Shown here in pieces: positions 52,915-61,743 of a stretch of DNA of 64,000 nt. The notes beneath the pieces are model-generated. The model did not search any database. It was not told the DNA's origin and was given only the letters and a program-made list of their open reading frames with translations. Source of the stretch: Pseudomonas fildesensis (GTDB lineage: Bacteria; Pseudomonadota; Gammaproteobacteria; Pseudomonadales; Pseudomonadaceae); the NCBI RefSeq assembly GCF_001050345.1, contig NZ_LFMW01000007.1, positions 496,001 to 560,000 on the forward strand, in the 5' to 3' direction. The translations under genes were made by a program, and so were the position numbers. The stretch's first letter is position 1. The number at the start of each line of letters is the position of its first letter.

Positions 52915-55422
52915 TTATTTGCGCGGTTTGATCCGGGCGGTTGCTTCGGCCACCAGCGGATCATCCGGCCAATAGTGCTTGGGGTACCTACCCTTCAAAT
53001 CCTTCTTCACCTCGGCGTACGTACTGCGCCAGAAGTTCGCCAGGTCCTGCGTCACCTGCACCGGCCGCCGCGCCGGTGACAAGAGGTGCAACTTCACCAC
53101 CTGCCGCCCGCCCGCAATGCGCGGGGTATCCGCCAGCCCGAACAATTCCTGCAAGCGCACCGCCAGAATTGGCGGCTGTTCGCTGTAGTCCAAGCGCACC
53201 GACGAGCCTGACGGCACTTTCAAATGCTGCGGCGCCAGTTCGTCCAGGCGCTGGGGCAGCGGCCAGGGCAATAAGTTATGCAGGAAGCTGGAGATATCCA
53301 GGTTGGCGAAATGGCTCAGCCGCGAAACTTTGCCCAGGTAGGGCATCAGCCAGTGTTCTAGGCCTGCGAGCAAGGCGTTGTCGCTGACGTCGGGCCATTC
53401 GCTGGGTTTGCCGGCATCCAGTTGGCGCAGCAGCAGAACACGGGCCTGCCATTGGCGTAGCTCCAGGGTCCAGGGCAATAGTTCCAGGCCTTTGCGGCGC
53501 ACCAGGTTGACCAGCGCCTGGCTGCGGGCGGTTTCGTCGAGGCCGGTCAGCGGTTCGCGGCTGAGCACCAGTTCGCCGACTTTGCGCTGGCGTTCGGCGC
53601 GCAGTACGCCTTCGCGCTCGTCCCAATCCAGTTGGTCGACGTTGTGCACTTGCTCGGCGAGCACCGTGTCGAACAGTGCCGGGTCAAAATCCGCCGCCAG
53701 GTAGATGCGCTCTTCACGCTGGCCCTGGCGGCTGCCCAGGTCGGCGATCACCAGCCAGGGTTGTTTCATCAGGCTGTCGGCCTCGGCGAACAATGCGGCG
53801 CGACCGTTGGCCAGGCGGTATTCGGCGCCGCCGGGGCGACGTTGCTGGGCGACACGGTCCGGGTAGGCTAGCGCGAGCAAGGCGCCGAGCCAGCGTGGAT
53901 GGTCGGGGTCGGCCACCGGTTGCGTCGCCTTGCCTCTTAAATAGCCACGGTATTGGCGGGCGAGTTGCTTGGCCCGCTGCACGCCGCCCTGGGCGCCCCG
54001 CGCACGCTCTTCGCCGGACATCAACGCCAGGCGGCTGTGCAAATCGGCGCCGCCCCCGCGCAAGATATCGCGCTCACCCAACAGCGCGGCGACGTCACAG
54101 GCGGTCGCCGCAAGCCCCAGGTCCTGCCCGCGCAGCAGCAGATGGCCGATGCGCGGGTGAGCCGGCAACTCGGCCATCTTCTGACCGTGGGCGGTGAGTT
54201 TGTCTTCATTCAAGGCGCCGAGGCGTTGCAGCAGATCCTGGGCCTGGGCATACGCGGCTGTGGGCGGCACGTCGAGCCACACCAGTTGCGTGGGCGTGAC
54301 GCCCCAACGTGCCAACTGCAAGGCGAGGCCGGCGAGGTCTGCCGCGAGGATTTCGGCGCTGCCATAGGCAGCCAGGCCTTCGTGCTGGTCCTCGGACCAC
54401 AACCGATAACACACTCCCGGCTCCAACCGCCCTGCCCGGCCGGCGCGCTGGGTGGCGCTGGCGCGGGAGATGCGCTGGGTGTCGAGGCGAGTCATGCCGC
54501 TGCCGGGGTCGAAACGCGGCACCCGCGCCAACCCAGCGTCGATCACCACGCGCACGCCGTTGATGGTTAGGCTGGTCTCGGCGATGTTGGTGGCGAGCAC
54601 CACCTTGCGCTTGCTGGCGGGCGCCGGGTCGATGGCGGCGCGCTGGGCGTTGAGGTCGAGTTCGCCATGCAGCGGGCAGAGCAATACGTCACTGCGGTCG
54701 CCCAACGCATCGGCCAGCTGTTGGTTGACCCGGCGAATCTCCGCCTGCCCCGGCAAAAACACCAGCACGCTGCCGGTTTCGTCATGCAGGGCTTCGAGGA
54801 CGGTCTGCACCAGCCGTGGCTCGATAAATTCACCGGCCTGGTACGGCCGGCCCCAGCGCATCTGCACCGGGAACATGCGCCCTTCGCTGCGCAGGATAGG
54901 CGCGTCGTCCAGCAGGCTGGCCAGGCGCTCGCCTTCGAGGGTGGCGGACATCAGCAGGATTTTCAGCGGCTGCTCGTCGCGAAACAGGTCGCGACCGTTC
55001 AGGCTCAGGGCCAGCGCCAGGTCGGCGTCGAGGCTGCGCTCGTGGAATTCGTCGAAGATCAGCAAACCCACGCCGTCCAGCGCCGGGTCGTCCTGCAGGC
55101 GGCGGGTGAGGATGCCTTCAGTGACGACTTCGATACGGGTATTGGGCCCGACTTTGCTGTCGAGGCGAATGCGGTAGCCGACGGTTTCACCGACCTTTTC
55201 ACCCAGCTCGCTGGCCAGCCGTTCGGCGGCGGCACGCGCGGCGAGGCGCCGGGGTTCGAGCATCAGGATGGTCTGCCCGGCCAGCCAGGGCTCATTCAAT
55301 AAGGCCAAAGGCACGCGGGTGGTTTTACCGGCGCCAGGCGGTGCTTCCAACACGGCTTCATGGCGATTCGCCAAGGCGTCACGCAGGGCAGGTAAAACAT
55401 CATCGATCGGCAACGAATTCAT
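52915..55422 (-). CDS. hrpB: ATP-dependent RNA helicase HrpB
   Basis: An 835-residue DEAH-type helicase. Motifs are EAPPGAGKTTRVPLALL (I), LEPRRLAARAAAERLA (Ia), TEGILTRRLQ, DEFHERSLDADLAL (II, DEFH), MSATLEGE (III), and QRAGRAGRLEPGVCYRLW (VI), followed by the HA2 and HrpB C-terminal domains. Length agrees with HrpB. The ATG at 55422 begins MNSLPIDDVLPALRDAL. Its cellular role is poorly defined even in E. coli. Confidence 0.96.
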   Translation of the reverse strand: MNSLPIDDVLPALRDALANRHEAVLEAPPGAGKTTRVPLALLNEPWLAGQTILMLEPRRLAARAAAERLASELGEKVGETVGYRIRLDSKVGPNTRIEVVTEGILTRRLQDDPALDGVGLLIFDEFHERSLDADLALALSLNGRDLFRDEQPLKILLMSATLEGERLASLLDDAPILRSEGRMFPVQMRWGRPYQAGEFIEPRLVQTVLEALHDETGSVLVFLPGQAEIRRVNQQLADALGDRSDVLLCPLHGELDLNAQRAAIDPAPASKRKVVLATNIAETSLTINGVRVVIDAGLARVPRFDPGSGMTRLDTQRISRASATQRAGRAGRLEPGVCYRLWSEDQHEGLAAYGSAEILAADLAGLALQLARWGVTPTQLVWLDVPPTAAYAQAQDLLQRLGALNEDKLTAHGQKMAELPAHPRIGHLLLRGQDLGLAATACDVAALLGERDILRGGGADLHSRLALMSGEERARGAQGGVQRAKQLARQYRGYLRGKATQPVADPDHPRWLGALLALAYPDRVAQQRRPGGAEYRLANGRAALFAEADSLMKQPWLVIADLGSRQGQREERIYLAADFDPALFDTVLAEQVHNVDQLDWDEREGVLRAERQRKVGELVLSREPLTGLDETARSQALVNLVRRKGLELLPWTLELRQWQARVLLLRQLDAGKPSEWPDVSDNALLAGLEHWLMPYLGKVSRLSHFANLDISSFLHNLLPWPLPQRLDELAPQHLKVPSGSSVRLDYSEQPPILAVRLQELFGLADTPRIAGGRQVVKLHLLSPARRPVQVTQDLANFWRSTYAEVKKDLKGRYPKHYWPDDPLVAEATARIKPRK

Positions 55423-55549
55423 ACTGGCTCCAAAGCAGAGCGGCGAGTATAACGGCGAACTGCCGGATGCCGACGCGGGTCTCAAAAACACCGCCCGCTT
55501 CAATTGTGAATGCGCTCAAAGGTGAGAGTAATTGCCTTAAGGGCTTTTC

Positions 55550-55572
55550 TGCAGGAGCAAGCTCGCTCCTAC
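55550..55572. repeat. Single REP palindrome (aggagcaagctcgctcct type)
   Basis: A solo copy of the gctcgctcc REP subtype upstream of the lipoprotein gene. Confidence 0.7.
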
Positions 55573-55632
55573 ATTATTGGATCGGCGTGGTCTGGCATAT
55601 AGTCACCCTTAAACGTGTTCAGGAGATTTTTC

Positions 55633-56052
55633 ATGCGTATCGCTTCCCGTGTCATCGGCGGTGTCCTCGCCGTCACCCTGCTGAGCCAATTGACGGCCTG
55701 CGGCTCGATTTTCTACCCCGACCGCCGTGGCCAGATCGACGGCAAGATCGACCCGACGATTGCCGTGCTCGATGCCGTGGGCCTGCTGTTCTACGTGATC
55801 CCGGGCCTGATCGCGTTCGGCGTCGACTTCGCCACCGGCGCGATCTACTTCGAACCGGGCAAGACCGCCCAAGTCGCCCCGGAAAAACTGCAGGAAGCCA
55901 TCGGCGCAGACGGCAAGGTCGACAACGCCAAACTGCAGACCATCATCCAGAAGGAAACCGGCCGCACCCTGCCGCTGGACGACCCGCGCATGATCCAGTT
56001 CAAGGGCAGCGTGCAGCAACTGGCGTCCCTCGGCCTGCAACCCGCCGCTTAA
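55633..56052 (+). CDS. Small lipoprotein, YceK-like context
   Basis: A 139-residue protein with a lipoprotein signal (VIGGVLAVTLLSQLTACGS, Cys near residue 22). The following segment CGSIFYPDRRGQIDGKIDPTIAVLDAVGLLFYVIPGLIAFGVDFATGAIYF contains a second hydrophobic stretch and then a soluble tail with KLQEAIGADGKVDNAKLQTII. Database entries sometimes mislabel such proteins as polyribonucleotide nucleotidyltransferase; nothing here supports that. AGGAG at 55621 selects the ATG at 55633. It is followed after 15 bases by the FieF-like gene. Confidence 0.78.
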   Translation: MRIASRVIGGVLAVTLLSQLTACGSIFYPDRRGQIDGKIDPTIAVLDAVGLLFYVIPGLIAFGVDFATGAIYFEPGKTAQVAPEKLQEAIGADGKVDNAKLQTIIQKETGRTLPLDDPRMIQFKGSVQQLASLGLQPAA

Positions 56053-56067
56053 GGATTCGACCCGCCT

Positions 56068-56961
56068 ATGACCAGCAGTCCTGAACACGCCCGGCTTTTG
56101 CGCCTGGCCACTCGCGCGTCGGTGGCTGTGGCCTCTGTGCTGATTATCACCAAGGCCATCGCGTGGTGGCTCAGTGGTTCTGTGAGTATGCTCGCCGGGC
56201 TGACCGACTCGCTGCTGGACGGCGTGACCTCGCTGCTGAACTTGCTGGCGGTGCATTACGCCTTGCGACCGGCCGATGATGATCACCGTTACGGCCACGG
56301 CAAGGCCGAGTCCTTGGCCGGCATGGCACAAGCGTTGTTCATTGCCGGCAGCGCGGTGCTGATTGCGCTCCAGGCATTTGAGCGAATCAAGCATCCCGAG
56401 CCCGTCGGTGCGCCGTGGTTGAGCATTGGGGTGATTGTTTTATCCCTGGCGCTGACGGTGGCGCTGCTGATTTTGCAACACCGAGTGATTCGAGAGACGG
56501 GGTCGAATGCGGTGCGCGCGGATTCACTGCACTACCGCTCGGACTTGCTGCTCAACGGCAGCATTCTGATTGCGCTGGTGCTGGCAGGCTTCGGCTTCCA
56601 CCAGGTCGACGCCTGGTTTGGCCTGGCCATCGCCGCGTACATCTTGTGGAGCGCTATCCAGATCGGCCGGGAAAGTTTTGCGGTGTTGATGGATGAAGAA
56701 CTGCCGCCGGACGTCAGCCAGCACATGCTGGAATTGGCCCGTGGTGTGCCCGGCGTGCTGGGCGCCCATGACTTGCGCACGCGAATTTCCGGCAACCACT
56801 GGTTTGTGCAACTGCACCTGGAGCTGCCGGGGGAATTGACGCTGTCCGTCGCCCACGGCATCAGCGACCAGGCCGCCGATGCCATTCACAACGCCTACCC
56901 GCGCGCCGAAGTGCTGGTGCACGCCGACCCGCTGGAAGTGGTCGCGGGCGTTAAGGTTTAG
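56068..56961 (+). CDS. Cation diffusion facilitator, FieF-like
   Basis: A 297-residue divalent-metal efflux protein with six transmembrane segments and a C-terminal cytoplasmic domain. Metal-site motifs match FieF: GLTDSLLDG (DxxxD in TM2, near residue 45), DDHRYGHGKAESLAG after it, and SLHYRSD (HxxxD in TM5, near residue 155). This points to zinc and/or iron export. Its stop codon lies within a 15-bp triple repeat shared with the convergent gene. Confidence 0.93.
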   Translation: MTSSPEHARLLRLATRASVAVASVLIITKAIAWWLSGSVSMLAGLTDSLLDGVTSLLNLLAVHYALRPADDDHRYGHGKAESLAGMAQALFIAGSAVLIALQAFERIKHPEPVGAPWLSIGVIVLSLALTVALLILQHRVIRETGSNAVRADSLHYRSDLLLNGSILIALVLAGFGFHQVDAWFGLAIAAYILWSAIQIGRESFAVLMDEELPPDVSQHMLELARGVPGVLGAHDLRTRISGNHWFVQLHLELPGELTLSVAHGISDQAADAIHNAYPRAEVLVHADPLEVVAGVKV

Positions 56962-57001
56962 TACTTCACCTTTTAGTACTGAAGCTTTTAGTACTGAACC
57001 T
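56957..57001. repeat. 15-bp tandem repeat, three copies, across two convergent stop codons
   Basis: tttagtacttcacct, tttagtactgaagct and tttagtactgaacct follow each other without a gap. The first holds the FieF-like stop codon TAG, and the third holds the stop codon of the minus-strand gene. Confidence 0.9.
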
Positions 57002-58082
57002 GATACCCGCGACTGCTCAGGCAGTTGCCCTGGGCCTGGCGGTAGGTTTGCACCACGGCCGGGTCGGGGGCGTAGGTAACGGTCCTTGGATCGAAACCGC
57101 TTTGTTGCACCGCCCAGCGATAACAGTCGTAGCCGTCCTGTTGCACCTGGGCCGGTGATTGGCCGTTGGCCGGGTAGGCCACCACGTCATAACCATTGCC
57201 CTGGGGCGCAGGTTGCGGCGCCGGCACGGCGGTCGGTGGCTCCACCACCACGTACTGCTGCGAACTGCTTTCGTAGGTGTAATAGGCGCCAGCGGCGAGG
57301 AAGAACAGCGCACTGCCCACCCACACTTCCCGCGCATAGTCCGGCAAGTAATGCACGCGAATGCCGTACGGCGGCGTGACAATCACGTAGCGCGGGCCTT
57401 GCGGGCGATACCAATAGCCGCCGGAGAAGAAGTAATCCTGGCCACGGTACGGCACGCGGTAGTTGCGGTCGGGGAAACGGTCGACGATATAGCCGGGGCG
57501 GTGCTGCGGGCCCGGGCCCCAGCCGTTGCCATGCCCATCTGGCCGGCCTGGCCAACGGTTATCACCGGGACGGCCGTTGTTATAGCCGCCACCGTTATTA
57601 CCAGGACGCGAACCTGGGCCGCCGGCTTCCCAATGCGGGTTGCCGTCGTTGCGCCGGGGGATGTCGCGGTAGTCACCCTGGCGCGGTTCCTGGGTCTGGC
57701 GCACGGTGTCGGGACGCCCCTGGATCGGCAGGTTGTTCGAGGGTTGGGGCTGCGGCGCCGGTCGGCCCTGCTCATTGCCCTGGGGGCGACCTTGCCATTG
57801 ACCGCCGCCATTCTGGCCGCCACGGTCAACATGCTGGTTCTGTGGGCGTGGCTGATTGTTTTCAGGACGCGGCTGATTACTCTCCTGACGCGGTTGATTG
57901 TTCTCAGGGCGCGGCTGGTTGTTACCGGGCCGCCCGCCACCTTCCGGACCCCGCTCATGCTGTCCACCACCCTGCGGGCGCTGCCCCTGGCCCGGTGAGT
58001 TGTCGCGTTCGTCGGCGATTACCTGCGTGCCGACGCTAACCACCAGCAAACCAACACCTGCCATACGCCAGATGCGCTTCAT
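56988..58082 (-). CDS. DUF6515-type secreted protein with low-complexity Asn/Pro/Arg repeats
   Basis: A 364-residue exported protein: signal peptide (WRMAGVGLLVVSVGTQVIA, cleavage near residue 22), then about 170 residues of low complexity in which NNQPRPE-like heptads repeat, then a DUF6515-like domain (YRGQDYFFSGGYWYRPQGPRYVIVTPPYGIRVHYLPDYAREVWVG) containing a hydrophobic stretch, and a C-terminal half with DGYDCYRWAVQQSGFDPR. The last motif is common in cell-envelope proteins of unknown function. The ATG at 58082 follows GAGGAAAA. Confidence 0.78.
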   Translation of the reverse strand: MKRIWRMAGVGLLVVSVGTQVIADERDNSPGQGQRPQGGGQHERGPEGGGRPGNNQPRPENNQPRQESNQPRPENNQPRPQNQHVDRGGQNGGGQWQGRPQGNEQGRPAPQPQPSNNLPIQGRPDTVRQTQEPRQGDYRDIPRRNDGNPHWEAGGPGSRPGNNGGGYNNGRPGDNRWPGRPDGHGNGWGPGPQHRPGYIVDRFPDRNYRVPYRGQDYFFSGGYWYRPQGPRYVIVTPPYGIRVHYLPDYAREVWVGSALFFLAAGAYYTYESSSQQYVVVEPPTAVPAPQPAPQGNGYDVVAYPANGQSPAQVQQDGYDCYRWAVQQSGFDPRTVTYAPDPAVVQTYRQAQGNCLSSRGYQVQY

Positions 58083-58521
58083 GCTTTTCCTCACTGCGGT
58101 TTAGGGCTTACACATGAGACTGGAAAAGCCTCGCCCGGTTCTGAGACAGGTTATCAGTCATGGGAACTATTTTTTAGCTAAAGAGAGGTAGGCAAAAGAC
58201 GCATGCAAAGAAAAGGGGTGACCCGTCGGCCACCCCTTGAGAATTTCGTCCTGGCTCAACGCTTATGACGTTGGCTCACCTCACGCCGTCTTGTGGACAG
58301 TGTGCAGCCTGGAGGCCGGCTCAACCCTGCTGGGGTGGCGGCCGCAGCGGGCCTGATTGGGCGAGCTGCAGTGGACTATGTCCAGGCGGTGATTCTGTTA
58401 ATAAAGATACCCGCTCGCGCCCGGCAGATGATTGCGAAGATTGCGTCAATAAACAGTGCTTGCGCAATTTTTAACCCTTCATGGATAATTCACCGCAATA
58501 GTTACGACAAAGGCTAACCCA
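58083..58521. other. Intergenic region with one hairpin, no supported gene
   Basis: About 440 bases between divergent genes. AAGGGGTG/CACCCCTT (58213-58238) forms an 8-bp hairpin with a 10-base loop and no T-run. Short open frames over 58265-58517 lack a ribosome-binding site and any recognisable protein pattern. Confidence 0.6.
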
Positions 58522-59001
58522 ATGAGCAAGCTCGACCGATACGACCTGAGTATTTTGGCGGAATTGCAGCGTGACGCGAGGATCTCCAACCAGGAGCTGG
58601 CAGAGCGTATCGGCCTGTCGCCTTCGCCCTGCTCACGCCGGGTCAAGCAATTGGAGGACGACGGCTACATCGCGCGCCAAGTCGCCTTGCTCGACCGCAA
58701 GATGCTCGGCCTGAGCCTAACGGCCTACGTGCTGATCGGCATGGACCGCCACACCCCCGAGCGTTTCGAGAACTTCGAAGCGGCCATCCGCACCCTGCCC
58801 CAAGTGTTGGAATGCAGCCTGGTGACCGGGATGGATGCCGACTATCAATTGAAAGTGGTGGTGCCAGACATGGATCACTACCAGAAACTGCTGCTGGGCC
58901 ACCTGACCCGCATCGACGGCGTGACCAGCGTGCGCTCCAGCTTTGTGCTGAACCAGGTGCTCAACAGCACCGAGTTGCCGCTGACCCACCTGCGTACCTG
59001 A
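58522..59001 (+). CDS. Lrp/AsnC-family transcriptional regulator
   Basis: A 159-residue regulator with a helix-turn-helix (RISNQELAERIGLSPSPCSRRVKQLEDDGYIARQ, residues 20-53) and a RAM ligand domain (LPQVLECSLVTGMDADYQLKVVVPDMDHYQKLL). The PSPCSRRVKQLE recognition helix is the common form in Pseudomonas Lrp proteins. No obvious target gene is adjacent, since the upstream gene is 440 bases away and the downstream gene is a small membrane protein. Confidence 0.92.
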   Translation: MSKLDRYDLSILAELQRDARISNQELAERIGLSPSPCSRRVKQLEDDGYIARQVALLDRKMLGLSLTAYVLIGMDRHTPERFENFEAAIRTLPQVLECSLVTGMDADYQLKVVVPDMDHYQKLLLGHLTRIDGVTSVRSSFVLNQVLNSTELPLTHLRT

Positions 59002-59012
59002 GTCCACACCTG

Positions 59013-59125
59013 TCTCGCTCGTTCCCACGCTCCGCGTGGGCATGCAGCCAGGGACGCTCCGCGTCCTAAAGCGTGACGCAGAGCGTCACAAGAGACATTC
59101 CCACGCAGAGCGTGGGAACGAGCGA
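59013..59125. repeat. Palindromic repeat of the gttcccacgc...gcgtgggaac type
   Basis: Begins TCGCTCGTTCCCACGCT and ends GCGTGGGAACGAGCGA, with inner gacgctccgcgtc and gtgacgcagagcgtcac. It is nearly the same as 3290-3390. Confidence 0.85.
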
Positions 59126-59153
59126 TGTGGGAGGGGGCTTTCCCCCTCCCACA
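59126..59153. repeat. Minimal REP hairpin
   Basis: tgtgggaggggg-cttt-ccccctcccaca, a single compact palindrome made of two REP half-arms without the usual spacer. Confidence 0.75.
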
Positions 59154-59237
59154 TTTGGATCGCACTTCGATCCAGGTCAATGTTGCGCCTACCTCACTGC
59201 CTTATACTTCCCGCCTGCCCCTGTCGGAAAAAACCCC

Positions 59238-59456
59238 ATGAACTCCATCGATCCCGCCGTGTTTGAAGAATGGATGATGACCGGCCTGGTCACCCTCCTG
59301 ATCATTTTCATGGGTTTTATCGTCTGGGACCTGGCGAAGAAATCCAAGGCCGGGCGTTTTGGCTCGTTCATCCTGTTTTTCGTGCTGGGCCTGGGCGTAG
59401 CCGCGTTCATCATCAAGAGCGTGGTGATCGGCCTTATCGAGTCCGGCGCCTTATAA
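59238..59456 (+). CDS. DUF2788 small membrane protein
   Basis: A 72-residue protein with two hydrophobic helices ([18 protein letters not shown] and [23 protein letters not shown]). It begins [16 protein letters not shown], matching the DUF2788 family of Pseudomonas and relatives, function unknown. The ATG at 59238 is used because the longer open frame runs through a repeat element. Its last six bases overlap the convergent rluE stop region. Confidence 0.85.
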   Translation: MNSIDPAVFEEWMMTGLVTLLIIFMGFIVWDLAKKSKAGRFGSFILFFVLGLGVAAFIIKSVVIGLIESGAL

Positions 59457-60086
59457 ACGCGGCGGCACTGCCTTCCATTGGCCTTGATCCAGGCCGTCGA
59501 TAGACCACTCGCCAATACGCACCCGCACCAGTCGCAAGGTCGGCAAGCCCACCGCAGCGGTCATGCGCCGCACCTGGCGGTTGCGCCCTTCACGAATCAC
59601 TAACTCCAGCCAATGGGTCGGCACACTTTTGCGAAAACGCACCGGCGGGTTGCGCGGCCAGAGTTCGGGCTCGTCCAGTTGCCGGGCTTCGGCGGGCAAG
59701 GTCATGCCGTCGTTGAGCTCCACGCCGTCGCGCAGGCGTTGCAGCTGCTCTTCGGTCGGCTCGCCTTCCACCTGCACCCAGTAGGTTTTCGCCAGCTTGT
59801 GCTTGGGGTCGGCAATGCGCGCCTGCAACTGGCCATCGTTGGTCAGCAGCAACAGGCCTTCGCTGTCACGGTCCAGGCGGCCCGCCGGGTAGATGCCGGG
59901 GATGTCGATAAAGTCCTTGAGGGTCGCGCGCCCGCCTTCGTCGCTGAACTGGGTCAGCACATCGAACGGTTTATTGAACAGGATCAGCTTCGGCTCGGCC
60001 GGTGGCGCCTTGGCGACACGACGCGCAGCGGAATGCGGGGGTTTTACGCCAGGGCGGCGCGAATCTGGACGGGGGGGACGGGACAT
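59451..60086 (-). CDS. rluE: 23S rRNA pseudouridine2457 synthase RluE
   Basis: A 211-residue member of the RsuA/RluB/RluE pseudouridine synthase family. The catalytic motif is [18 protein letters not shown] near residue 70, preceded by [16 protein letters not shown], and [21 protein letters not shown] closes the domain. No S4 domain is visible, as in RluE. A basic 35-residue N-terminal tail precedes the domain. The ATG at 60086 has no clear ribosome-binding site, so the start is tentative. Confidence 0.88.
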   Translation of the reverse strand: MSRPPRPDSRRPGVKPPHSAARRVAKAPPAEPKLILFNKPFDVLTQFSDEGGRATLKDFIDIPGIYPAGRLDRDSEGLLLLTNDGQLQARIADPKHKLAKTYWVQVEGEPTEEQLQRLRDGVELNDGMTLPAEARQLDEPELWPRNPPVRFRKSVPTHWLELVIREGRNRQVRRMTAAVGLPTLRLVRVRIGEWSIDGLDQGQWKAVPPRL

Positions 60087-60157
60087 GGCAAAGGAACATC
60101 TAACGGTCAGGACCGACAATGCTAGTGGCCTGACCGCTAAATGACCATCCCAACCGC

Positions 60158-61630
60158 TTAGCGGAACGGCGGCTCGTCGAAGCTGCGCAGTTTGCGCGAG
60201 TGCAGCGAGTTGAGTTCGGTGCGCAACAGGTCGACCGCCTCGATGCCGATCTTCAAGTGCTGGCTGACCGCACGTTCATAGAACGCATTGGCCGAACCCG
60301 GCAGCTTGATCTCGCTGTGCAACGGCTTGTCCGACACACACAGCAAGGTGCCGTAGGGCACGCGCAAACGGTAACCCTGGGCGGCGATGGTGCCGCTTTC
60401 CATGTCCACCGCCACGGCGCGGGACAGGTTGATCAGCGGCCGTTCCTGGGCCCAACGCAGTTCCCAGTTGCGGTCGTCGTAGGTCAGCACGGTGCCGGTG
60501 CGCAGGCGTTTTTTCAGCTCTTCGCCTTTTTCGCCGGTGACATTCGCCGCCGCCTGCTGCAAGGCCATCTGCACTTCGGCCAGGGCCGGGATCGGAATGT
60601 TCGGCGGCACCACCCGGTCCAGAATCCCGTCGCGGCGCATATAGGCGTGAGCCAGTACGTAGTCGCCGATGGTCTGGGATTGGCGCAGGCCGCCGCAGTG
60701 GCCGATCATCAGCCAGCAATGCGGACGCAGCACAGCCAGGTGATCGGTGATGTTCTTGGCGTTGGACGGGCCGACGCCGATGTTCACCAGCGTAACGCCG
60801 TGGCCGTCGGTGGCCTGCAGGTGGTAGGCCGGCATCTGATAGCGGTGCCAGACCACGCCTGCGGCAATCGCAGACGCTTCGCCGTGGTCCATGCTCTTGT
60901 CGATCACCACGTTGCCCGGCAACACCATGCGGATAAAACGCGGGTCGCTGCGCAGTTGCTCCAGGCCATGCAGAATGAACTGGTCGACATAGCGGTGGTA
61001 GTTAGTCAGCAGGATCCACGGCTGCACATGCCGCCAGTCACTGCCGGTGTAGTGCACCAGGCGGCGCAGGGAAAAGTCCACGCGCGCCGCATCGAACAGC
61101 GCCAGGGGCAGCGGGTCGGTGTTTTCCCAGTCGTAGAGGCCGTCGGCGATGCCATCGGTGGCGGCCGAGAGGTCGGTGCTCGGGAACACCCGAGCCAGCG
61201 TTGCAGCAGTCACGCCGGAGCCGGCCAGTTCGTCGCCCTGCTCCACCACATAGGGGTAAGGAATGTTCTGCTGGCTGACGCCGACTTCCACCGTCACGGT
61301 GAAGTCGTGCATCAGCGGCACCAGTTGCTCGAGCAAATACTTACGGAACGCCGCCGGATGGGTGACGGTGACGCTGTAGGTCCCCGGCAACTGGACCTTG
61401 GCATACGCCCGAGTAGTCTGTGGGACTTCGCCGTGGCAGTGATAAGTCAGGCGCAGTTCCGGGTAGCGAAACATCGCGCGTTGTACGGCGTCGGGTTCGA
61501 CGCGGTCCTTGAGGTATTGCTTGAGGGCTTGATTGAGCGCGCCGGTAGCACGCTCATGGAGAGCCGCCAGCCGATCCACGGCTTCTTCGGCGGTTTGAAC
61601 GACAACAAAAGCTTCGGTCACGGTAAGCAT
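60158..61630 (-). CDS. amn: AMP nucleosidase
   Basis: Hydrolyses AMP to adenine and ribose 5-phosphate and so regulates adenylate pools. The 490-residue protein has an N-terminal Amn-specific domain and a C-terminal phosphorylase-like domain with [35 protein letters not shown] near residue 285 and [35 protein letters not shown] near residue 405. Length fits the family. The ATG at 61630 gives [12 protein letters not shown]. Confidence 0.96.
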   Translation of the reverse strand: MLTVTEAFVVVQTAEEAVDRLAALHERATGALNQALKQYLKDRVEPDAVQRAMFRYPELRLTYHCHGEVPQTTRAYAKVQLPGTYSVTVTHPAAFRKYLLEQLVPLMHDFTVTVEVGVSQQNIPYPYVVEQGDELAGSGVTAATLARVFPSTDLSAATDGIADGLYDWENTDPLPLALFDAARVDFSLRRLVHYTGSDWRHVQPWILLTNYHRYVDQFILHGLEQLRSDPRFIRMVLPGNVVIDKSMDHGEASAIAAGVVWHRYQMPAYHLQATDGHGVTLVNIGVGPSNAKNITDHLAVLRPHCWLMIGHCGGLRQSQTIGDYVLAHAYMRRDGILDRVVPPNIPIPALAEVQMALQQAAANVTGEKGEELKKRLRTGTVLTYDDRNWELRWAQERPLINLSRAVAVDMESGTIAAQGYRLRVPYGTLLCVSDKPLHSEIKLPGSANAFYERAVSQHLKIGIEAVDLLRTELNSLHSRKLRSFDEPPFR

Positions 61631-61707
61631 CCTGTGTTCTGACTTGCAGGCAATCATCTTGCCTGTATCGCTGCCTCACTGGAACACCGATTTGGAATCA
61701 GTTATCT

Positions 61708-61730
61708 GAGCCGGCAAGCCGGCGCCTACA
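61708..61730. repeat. Single palindrome (gccggcaagccggc type)
   Basis: A partial copy of the family seen at 9354-9417, between amn and aidB. Confidence 0.6.
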
Positions 61731-61743
61731 GAGGGCGTTGCGA

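Noticed and set aside
55633..56052. Annotation of the small lipoprotein as polyribonucleotide nucleotidyltransferase
   Set aside because: The protein is 139 residues with a lipobox and has none of the RNase PH, KH or S1 domains of PNPase.
58265..58517. Two overlapping open frames of about 70 codons before the Lrp-type gene
   Set aside because: No ribosome-binding site, no recognisable pattern, two competing frames over the same bases.
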